64,000 nt of DNA, taken from Nigrospora sphaerica. Its lineage: Eukaryota; Ascomycota; Sordariomycetes; Amphisphaeriales; Apiosporaceae. The notes beneath the pieces are model-generated. The model made no database searches. It saw only the letters and a program-made list of their open reading frames with translations, and was not told the origin of the DNA. The translations under genes and the position numbers were made by a program. Shown piece by piece: positions 56,258 to 64,000 of the stretch (its first letter is position 1; every line of letters starts with the position of its first letter). The stretch lies in contig JAGVVL010000001.1 in assembly GCA_018287875.1 (NCBI GenBank), positions 4,898,001-4,962,000 on the forward strand, in the 5' to 3' direction.

Positions 56258-58581
56258 GAGTCGGGTGTTGGCTCGCGCTATGGAGTAAAGACCGGCAATG
56301 CACAAGCAATTATTCCGCTTCCCCTTGCTTGATCACGACCAAGATACGTTGGCTAACCTGTAGTAGTCTGGGCCGAGCAAAAGGTTTCGATTCAATGTAG
56401 TCCGGCGTCCTCAAGCATGTTGCTGGGGGCGGTCACTATGAGGTGTGGCTCGACTTGGACTTCATGGACTTGATCATGTTCAGGCCTCTATCCCAGAGTC
56501 CAGGTGGCGAGAGGGTATGTGGTGCTTCGAAATGCCTGGACAAAGGGCCCCCCCCCCTCGCGGATGTTGTATCGCTCCCCTGATGACAAGGACCCCTGTT
56601 GGTTGAAGAAAAAGAATACCCATCGGTCACGTTGCATTGCGACACCTCGTCTATTCCCTGCAACTTCCACTGCCCTCGGCAAGCGTGACCAGGTCTAGGT
56701 GACGAAAATCAGTGACCAGGCAACCCGGAGGACCTCCCTGGTCCCTCCAAGGTTGCTATCCGGTGTGATTAATTGCCTGCCAGAGAAAGAGAAAGCGAAG
56801 ACGCAGCCGGACCACCACCGCCGTCGTTGCCGCCGCCGCCACCCCCGACCCTGCACCGACCAACATTGCCTACCACTTCTGCCATGTGAGAACATAAAGG
56901 CAATAAGAAGGCAACTGTGAGGATGTACGGGACTAGCTCCCGCGGACGGTTTGTCCATCTGGTCAAGTCGGATACCGGCCTGGTGGGTGATGGGCAGCCC
57001 CAGCCGATATCCCAGGTGCGAAAGGTTGGTCAGCAAGGGTGTGTAATTGCTTATGGAGGCAACTAATTTGGAGGCTAGATACTTCTCCGTTCATCCACTT
57101 TGAGGTTCGTATCCACCGTTTGTCCAGACCGGCGGCAGACCTCCGTGGAGAGATGAGCAATATACTTACAGATGGATGCTGGCTTGCAGACCAACGAGCT
57201 GACGGGCCAGCAAGCAAGAGACCGCGCTTAGCCACCAATGACAGGGCCTTCGCGTCTCCCAACACAGGCTGCTGGAGCGGCCGCAGCCACGCGCAGGAGA
57301 CTGACTGAGGGCAAAAGCAGGAGGCCTAGCTGACGTTAGGCGCCGAAGCGAGCGCTTGTGGCGAACATGTCCACGGGAGCTGCAAGATGCGGCGCATCCA
57401 AGCAGCCAACACGCCAAGCCCAAGGATCGTATAAGCGCGTGGGTTGCGGGCCAGACCCAATCAGAGTCGGCGTTCAGAACCTCCAGTTAACTGAGGTCCT
57501 GCCTATTTCAGCTCAACCTCCACCTCCACACTTGCTGTGTAATATCCATTTTAGAGGTACCTACATCGTGCAACCCGTTCCCGCTACGCATGTATTCGTC
57601 AGAATCGTCGGCTACAACCTATTCGCCATCCGCCACCTGCATGGATGTATACCGCCATCGTCCCCCGCCGAGACCGTGCCCGTACCGCGGAGAGGGCCAC
57701 ACACTCAGTCCGCAACCCGCCAGATCGGTATCCAATAGCGCTCGACGCAGCAAACGGCGACGACTTTGCTGATCCCTGAGACCTGCAGAGGCCGGTGGAA
57801 GCTCCCCTCCTTTGGCCCCCCCCCTCTTGTTTAACGTTCGAATTACCTCGTGGGCCAAGTCATCTTGGGCATGATTGCCGTCGCGCCATCAGAGACCGGT
57901 GTGCTGGGTTGTGGCCATCTATCTTGGTGCTAAGCACCGGTACCGCAGCAAATACTCCGAACCGCGACTGACACCCATCTACTCTCATCTTCCACACCAG
58001 CATCCCAGCTCGACCACCAAATGCCGCCACTCCTCGTGTTTCTCGGGATTTTCCAGATTTCCTTGCCCCGCTTCCCATCCCATCGGCGAATTGGGGGACG
58101 GGGAAGGCGGGAACTATCTTCAGACCTCCACCCTTCGACCAGTGCCAGGCAAAACCGCCACGGAGCCACGCGTATGCCTTTCCCTTGGTAGTCCATCACG
58201 GCGCAACGGGACGGACTTATTGGCCTATCATGCAAACGCACCGTATGTAGTACAAGACACATGCGGTGCCCCGGGACAGGGACCCCGAGTCGAGCATCTT
58301 CAAGCCCTCCGTTAGAAACCCCAAGCGGCAACGATATCGGGCCATCCAGTCACCAAGCCACCCCTCCACCAGTAAGCCACCTCTCTAATGGAATGACTTT
58401 TTACAGAACGTCCCTGAATCCGGGGGAGATGACAGAGTCGATGGCGGCCCGATAGCTCCCGTCAGAGCCTGTGCTGGCAGACCGCATGTCTATATTACTC
58501 GGGGCGGTTGCCCCTCCACCTCTAGTACTAGAGAGCCTCCTCTTTATGTACATTTAATACTCAGTCCCATTCCTAACGGTC

Positions 58582-58740
58582 GTTTATATCATCAACGCCG
58601 GCAAGGAGACGAGAAACGAACCGCCCACAACACTTGGGGCCCTTGGCAACAACACCCTTACGGATGCACGCGCAGTCACCTACACGTGTGCGAGTCTTGC
58701 CTATCTGCTGTTACCGGTCGACGGGCTACTTACTAAACCA
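58582..58740 (+). pseudogene. Protein-like fragment upstream of aminomutase gene
   Basis: An open stretch reads VYIINAGKETRNEPPTTLG and, further on, TDARAVTYTCASLAYLLLPV, ending at a TAG. It is in the same frame as the aminomutase start but separated by that stop. The hydrophobic end suggests a membrane segment. I recognise no family; it may be the tail of a lost gene or chance. Confidence 0.2.
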
Positions 58741-58851
58741 TAGTCAGTAGGTGGCAGTACGGTCTCGCCAGGTCTACTGTTGCCGGTTCCAGGACTGTTC
58801 ACTCCGACCTACGGCACGCGGGGGCCGAAAGAGCGACCAGTCTTGTCCAAG

Positions 58852-60720
58852 ATGCTAGCACGCCCCAAGCTCCCGAGCCAAGCTCTGCTCCGAGCCACCT
58901 TTCCGCTCCTGTCTCAGTACCGGGCCCGCCAGCCCCCAAATACCCACCCGGAAAGTGTCGCCCAGTTCAGTCACGCTGCGGTGACGCCATCGCCACCGCC
59001 AGAGGCTCAAATCGGCGTCCTGGACGAGTTTTGGCGTCGCGTTCCCATGTGGCAAGATGTATCAGCGGCAGAATCCACGTCGTGGACCTGGAGCCTGGGT
59101 GATACCGTGGTCTCCCCCCTAGACGTGGCTGACAAGGACAAAAGACCAGGAATGTCGTGGAGCATCACCTACGCTCCAAGGGCGACCGCTTCCGAAGCAC
59201 ACTTGCGACTGTTCTCCCTGACTCCGTCCCTTACGGCCGAGACGGGATCGGCATGCAGAGCCGAGAAGACATCATCGATGATGTGTTCGATGGCCTCGCC
59301 AGGAGCTCTGTGTCTCTGCGTATCATGTGAGTGAAGCCGCAAGTCCGCGCAGGGTCTGACCGGGTCCCTTCCCAATCCCTTAATGGTCAACAACGCCCTG
59401 ACGGGAATGCCAGGCCTCATGTTTTCAGTCGAATCAACTGGGATGACCCGCGGCACGACCCAATCTTCCGGCAGTTCATACCCCTAGGTTCTGTGATGGA
59501 ATCGGACCACCCAAAAAGCGCCTTGGACTCACTACTCGAAAACGCCGACTCGCCCGTCGATGGGATCGTCCATCGCTACCCAGACAAGGCCCTGTTTCTC
59601 CGTTCGTCACACCACCCAGATGGACTTGTCCGTACCTGGACATAGCTGACAGCACTGGATAGCGATTTCGGTGTGCCCGACGTACTGCACCTTCTGCACA
59701 CGCGCCGACAAAGTTGGCGCCGACACAGAAGAGTTGAGGAAGCAGAAAATGCTGCCCACACTTAAAAGATGGGAGAGGGCCCTCAACTACCTCGAAACGC
59801 ACCCGGAGATCGTGGATGTTGTCGTGTCGGGCGGCGACGCTTACTATTTAACACCCGAGCAACTAGGCTACATTGGCGAGCGCCTCATCCGGATCCCTAA
59901 CACCAAGAAGTTTCGGTTTGCCTCGAAAGGGCTTGCGGTGGCCCCCAATCAAATTCTTGACCCCACGGATCCGTGTAAGCCCCTTCCCAGGATGCAACTT
60001 TGGTGCCAGTAGATGCTGATGCCAAGCGCCGTAGGGGCCGAGGCCCTGATTTGGGTGAGCCGTCAGGCGCTTGAGGCGGGAAAGCGCATGGCGCTGCACA
60101 CGCACTTCAATCACGCGAACGAGATCTCGTGGATGACGGAGCGGGTCAGCCGTAAACTCGTCGAGGCAGGAGTCACGATTCGAAACCAGACGGTTTTGCT
60201 CCGGGGCGTCAATGATAACGTGGTGGCCATGTCGAAGCTTATCCGGACGCTGGCCGACGACCTCCGGATCGCGCCGGTACGTGGGCCGGGCCCCGCCCAT
60301 CCTCGCGTTCTGCGCAGAGCCGCCAGCTGACCCGTTGACGTGCAGTATTACGTGTACCAGTGTGACATGGTGAAGAAGATTGAGCACCTCCGCACGCCGC
60401 CGCAGACCATCCTCGATCTTGAGGCGCACATCCGGGGCTCGATCGCGTACGTAATTTGTTTCCCCCGCTCTCGCGTAGATACTAAACCTGAGCGACACAG
60501 GGGGTTCGACATGCCGCAGTTCATTGTCGATCTTCCCGGTGGGGGAAGGAAGCGGCTCGCGGGAAGCTACGTTTCCTACGACCGGCACGAGGGATCATCA
60601 GAGTTTGTCGCGCCGGCCGTCAGTGGCGTCGGCCAAGAAGACAAAGCCTACGTGTATTACGACCCGATTCCGCCCGCGGGGCCGGGTGAGGGAGAGCCAA
60701 CCTTCGCAGGGCGAAAGTGA
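58852..60720 (+). CDS. Lysine 2,3-aminomutase-like radical SAM enzyme
   Basis: Member of the KamA family (radical SAM plus PLP), whose known members convert L-lysine to beta-lysine. Exons: 58852-59106, 59163-59326, 59414-59601, 59663-59974, 60035-60276, 60346-60446 and 60501-60720, about 493 residues. The N-terminus (MLARPKLPSQALLRATFPLL) looks like a mitochondrial leader. Family segments are DEFWRRVPMWQDVSAAE, INWDDPRHDPIFRQFIPLGS, HRYPDKALFL, VVSGGDAYYL, FASKGLAVAP, HTHFNHANEISW and YYVYQCDMVKK. The [4Fe-4S] motif CxxxCxxC is intact (Cys codons at 59674, 59686, 59695). The PLP-lysine motif PGGGGK reads PGGGRK (AGG at 60547, Lys at 60550). The first intron is uncertain: GT at 59107 or 59110, AG at 59162 or 59180. 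The second donor (59602, GTTCGT) is non-consensus but phase-fixed. Fungal copies exist but their role is unknown. Confidence 0.85.
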
Positions 60721-62809
60721 CAGGCTGACGGCGGGCGAAGCCGAGACAGAGGGCATGCCGGCGTCCCGGTAGCCCTGGTGGCTGTGAGGTTGTTTGACTT
60801 TGGCGACATTGACCTGGCAGCGTAAATAGAGCAGCGGCTACTTCATGTGCACACCTCAGTATACGTGTCGAGCCTGCATTCGGTGCCCGTAGCCCAGCCC
60901 CGGCCCCGGCCCTGATCGGTTTCGCTTGCGTGAGAGGTGGGCAGGCCATCGGGACGGCGCTCGAAGTTGCACGAAAGAAGCCAGAGTTGAGGCGAGCCGG
61001 AGGAGCGACACGAGATAGACACGCCCCCGCCCGGCCCCCCCGGTCCCAAGACGCGGCTGAGCAGCATGTGCCCTCTGTTGCTGTGCTGTGACAATATCAT
61101 TCGCTCCCCCGCGTGCTGTTAATCAACAAGGTGGCGTCAGGAACCAACGGGCCTGGACGGTGCAGCAGTTGCCGATCACTGCCTCGTCGGGCGCTTGTAG
61201 TCTCCAATGGCTGACCTGGACGGACCGAGCAAGGATGCGGTTCCCAATCGCCAAGGGCGAGGGGGGTAGAAGAGAGGGGCGTGCCTGGGTGCCTGGATGG
61301 GCCGTCAGAACTCCGCAGTTCGCCTAAATAAGACGACGAACTGAGCCCACACCCACCCGTCCAACACCCATGATGACCTCCACAACCTGTCAGCCTGTCA
61401 CGCTCGCGCGTTCGCCTGTCCCCTGCTCATTAGCGGCTCGCGTTGCCGCCGACGGCCGTTTGCGAGCTGCAGCGGCCTCGGCACGCACACCCCACTCTTG
61501 GAAGCTCTGGTGGTGCTCGTGGGTAAGTGGGCCGACCGGCCGGCAAAAGGGAGAAAGAAGACATTTGGTACCCCCCCGCCTTCCATGTCTATTCACCACA
61601 AAAGTCCCGAGATGAGGCGCCCGAGATGAGGCGCTGGGGAACAATCAAATCATGGCGTGTAGTCAGGGAGCCAACAACGAGTTAGGGTCCGTCGGGGCCA
61701 GGACCCCTCGCCATGCCTCTCGGCCCCTCCACTCTACTCGCTTGCCGCCCACGGCGCGAACGACGACTGAAGACGGCGACGTCGACGGCGGGCCACCCAG
61801 GCCAGGCCCCCCGCGCCGCCGCCCTCGTCCGAGTCGGGCGTGCACTTTACGCAACCTTGCCCACGTAAATTTCCTTTCTCTAATGAGGTCAAGACGGCCC
61901 GGGAAACCCTGCACACGGGCAAAGGACACACAGGCGGCTTGCTTGGAATGGGCGCGAGACCGATCGCGTAATGTGTACTCCGTAATCAGAGATGATTCTC
62001 AGCGCGCCGCCGCCTACGATAGGGAGGGGTGGAAGGGGTGGAAGGGAAGGGCTAGGGAATGGAAAGAAGTGGCGTCGAGACTATTGTATGTACCTGGCCT
62101 TCGCCCATCCATGCCGTCCTACATTCACCCATTCATTCGTCCGTACACTGGACCTGCATTTCGCTCCTTCGCCCGCCCGACCCTTGGGGGTGGTCGTTCG
62201 CGCATTCGCGCCTTCTTGCTCGTCGCGCCTTCGTTATTCGTTCCAAAGCCTCCATCCATCCCTCGGTCCCTTCATCGATCCCCGTCCCATTCTCTGCCGA
62301 ACCCTTCTCCAAAGCTCCCCGTCGAGCCTCCCTGGCCCCATCGCCGACGACGCGCGCGAATCGGGCTATCGTCCAACCATTGAAGGCCATCGCGCATGCC
62401 TGACGAAAGGACGGGACACTATCTCTCACCTACTAGATTGCCTACTTCATATTTACGCTTGCCACGGCCGCACACGTTGACTGGCAGTCTCGTTACCTTA
62501 CTTTATATCCATACCAACCCACCCCCTGGCCTACGCACCTGCCGCTTGCGGTCGTGTCGGTTGTTGGTTTGCGCATTAGCTCGCACCCCGTCTCATAACC
62601 TACCTATTACTTTTTTATTATTTTGTCTATTTTTTGGTTAACTCCTGCTGGGTTGACCACGCTCTTCGGCTGCCCAAGCAGGCGGTGCCGATCGTTTCAC
62701 AAACCCTCCTTGCCTTGCGAAACCCCCCGGGGGGGGCCTTCGCCCAATTGCGACGCGATCCGGCCGACGAGGAGCTGGAGCTATACAGCCCGCCCGGTGA
62801 TCGTTGTTC
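60721..62809. other. Intergenic region aminomutase/sugar transporter
   Basis: About 2.1 kb, including the long pyrimidine-rich 5' flank of the transporter gene. Overlapping frames of 160-240 codons near 61.65-62.5 kb are Arg/Pro/Ser-rich with no motif. No RNA gene seen. Confidence 0.5.
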
Positions 62810-63397
62810 ATGGCTCCGTTCAAGGCGGTCTCGGGCGCGGGTGCAGGCGCGGGCGGCCTACAGCCGCACGTGCCCTCGTACTGGCGCTGGCGCTCGCCCT
62901 CGACCAGCAAGGCGACGGCCGACTACCACAGCTCGCTGCTCGACCGAGAGGACCGCTGCGGCTGGGCCGACGACGTCCCGGCCGACGACGCCTGCCCTCC
63001 TCGCCCGCGCACGAGCCACACAGCCTCGAGGCCTACGAATGCGACGACGGCGGCGGCAACAGGCCGGTCGTCGTGGGCCCTGCGCCGACCGAGCTCCAGC
63101 AAGTCGACCAAGAAGTCCAATCCGTTCCGGAGCGACGACGTCCCCGAGTTACCACCCATTGCCGCCGAGTTTTCGCGTCGGGAGCTTGCCGAGTTTTCTG
63201 CGTTGCCCATTGCCATCCGGCGCAAGGTAAGAACCTCCTTTCTCGCAGTCTCTGGTTTTCTTTCCTTTTCTTTCAAATGTTTCTGGAGTGGTTGGCTAAG
63301 CCGTTTCCCCATTTCGTCCTCCTCTCCTCCTTGTTGCTTTTTCCCCCACTACCCGCCGTCACGTAGCTGTTCATGTACGTCGTGTTATGCTCGCTCG
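62810..63397 (+). CDS. Probable MFS sugar transporter, first exons (3' partial)
   Basis: Exon one (62810-63226, 139 codons) starts at ATG 62810. It encodes a hydrophilic Ser/Ala/Asp-rich N-terminal region ending VPELPPIAAEFSRRELAEFS and LPIAIRRK. Intron 63227-63366 is GTAAGA...TAG. Exon two (63367-63397) encodes LFMYVVLCSLG, after which a GTACGC donor opens an intron. RRELxxFxxLPxxIRRKLFxYVVxCSLG is how a group of fungal MFS sugar/polyol carriers begins, just before the first transmembrane helix. I find no acceptor restoring the expected first helix in the remaining 600 bases, so the rest should lie beyond the window. The N-terminal extension is long for the family. Family assignment rests on about 30 residues. 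Confidence 0.5.
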
Positions 63398-64000
63398 GTA
63401 CGCGCAACGCAGAGGGGCGCGAGAGCGGCCTGCATGTGGCTGGTGTGCCCCTGGCGACGGTCGTCCCAGTGCCGATCCCTTACTGGTCGCCGAGGACGCC
63501 GAGGACGGGAGAAGAAGCAAGCTGGGAATGATTCTTTCCCCCCCCTCAGTCGCGCCCGCTAGGCGGCAGACGGTGGCGCTGGCGTTGGGCCCAGGTTGCG
63601 ACGGAAGCGTTGCTAGGACCTGCCAAGAGGTACCAGCCGTGGCGTTCATCTCCAGAAACATGGGCCGCCCATCATGAACACGGGCACGTCGCGGGGACGG
63701 CACGGGAAATGGGCGACATGCGAGACGGGCCACGGTGACGAGGCAAAGGTGCTGCGAGGGTGCCCGAGGCGGCGTGTCCTCGTCGCGTGCCTTTGCGGCC
63801 CTGTTCCCTTATATCCGCCAGTGCATGGCCCGTATGCTCGGGTAGCAGCCCGCCAGCAGGTACATACCCTGCACGGGTAGTTGCCTAAGGATGGGATCCC
63901 TGGGCAACGTGCCTGAATAAGCCCAGCCACAAGTACCAACCAGCCCCCCTAACCTAACCTATCCTATATGTTAGGTGCCGCCAGTAGCGGTTGTGATCCA
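63398..64000 (+). other. Window end: likely intron of transporter gene
   Basis: From the GTACGC donor at 63398 to the window end I see no frame that continues the transporter. The last 60 bases contain ctaacctaacctatcc, branch-site-like but without a usable acceptor. A separate short transcript cannot be excluded. Confidence 0.35.

Larger units (their letters stand above)
53409..58851. other. 5.4 kb gene-poor stretch with decayed ORFs
   Basis: After RPB7 I find no intact gene until the aminomutase. A membrane-protein-like set of frames (54422-55453) and a fragment at 58582-58740 are listed separately. A 19-base C run lies at 56239-56257. Other frames (55600-56013, 57358-57738, 57875-58315) have no recognisable motif. 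Composition is more mixed than around the housekeeping genes. Confidence 0.5.

Noticed and set aside
59059..59144. Alternative aminomutase intron with GTATCA donor
   Set aside because: It is phase-compatible, but would remove VSAAESTSWTWSL, which aligns with the conserved W-DVS--EW---W-WQL block of the family.

Overview
This is a 64 kb piece of a GC-rich nuclear genome from a filamentous ascomycete, most likely a Sordariomycete. The genes carry many short introns (about 50-220 nt) with GT(or GC)...CTAAC/CTGAC...AG signals. The gene set is fungal (CFEM protein, Zn2Cys6 regulator, Mid2/WSC-like surface protein, Mpo1, fungal-type MFS carriers). I rebuilt 18 gene models by translating across introns; 17 look protein-coding with good support and one (the last) runs off the window. 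I found no rRNA, tRNA, CRISPR array or intact transposon. Exon borders come from splice motifs, reading phase and remembered family patterns, not from alignments.

Layout. 1-3.4 kb: 3' part of the nucleoporin Nup120/160 gene (+). 3.7-4.9: retromer subunit Vps26 (-), convergent with it. 6.6-7.4: ribosomal protein uL6/RPL9 (+). 8.6-9.9: Cys-rich single-pass surface protein (-). 12.8-14.5: V-ATPase subunit H (+). 15.6-17.4: mitochondrial methylmalonate-semialdehyde dehydrogenase (+). 18.1-19.8: F-box protein (+). 20.8-22.3: membrane-anchored histidine-phosphatase-like protein (+). 22.8-24.9: MFS transporter with seven exons (-). 26.7-27.6: CFEM GPI-type protein (+). 27.6-39.9: a 12.3 kb stretch without a convincing gene, rich in microsatellites and purine/pyrimidine tracts. 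39.9-42.9: ten-exon Zn2Cys6 transcription factor (-). 45.8-46.6: ubiquitin C-terminal hydrolase (-). 47.4-47.9: small secreted protein (+). 50.7-51.4: Mpo1-like dioxygenase (-). 52.7-53.4: RNA polymerase II subunit Rpb7 (+). 53.4-58.8: gene-poor tract with decayed membrane-protein-like ORFs. 58.9-60.7: a lysine 2,3-aminomutase-like radical SAM enzyme (+), unusual for a fungus. 62.8-end: first exons of a probable MFS sugar transporter (+).

Most genes are unrelated housekeeping loci (nuclear pore, endosome sorting, translation, vacuolar acidification, valine catabolism, transcription) interspersed with accessory genes (surface/secreted proteins, transporters, regulator, aminomutase) that sit next to the longest non-coding stretches. 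There is no obvious biosynthetic cluster. The most unusual sequence-level signals are three independent GC-AG introns, an 18-nt microexon carrying two zinc ligands of the transcription factor, two in-frame stop-free introns, and departures from conserved active-site motifs in three enzymes (phosphatase, ubiquitin hydrolase, aminomutase).
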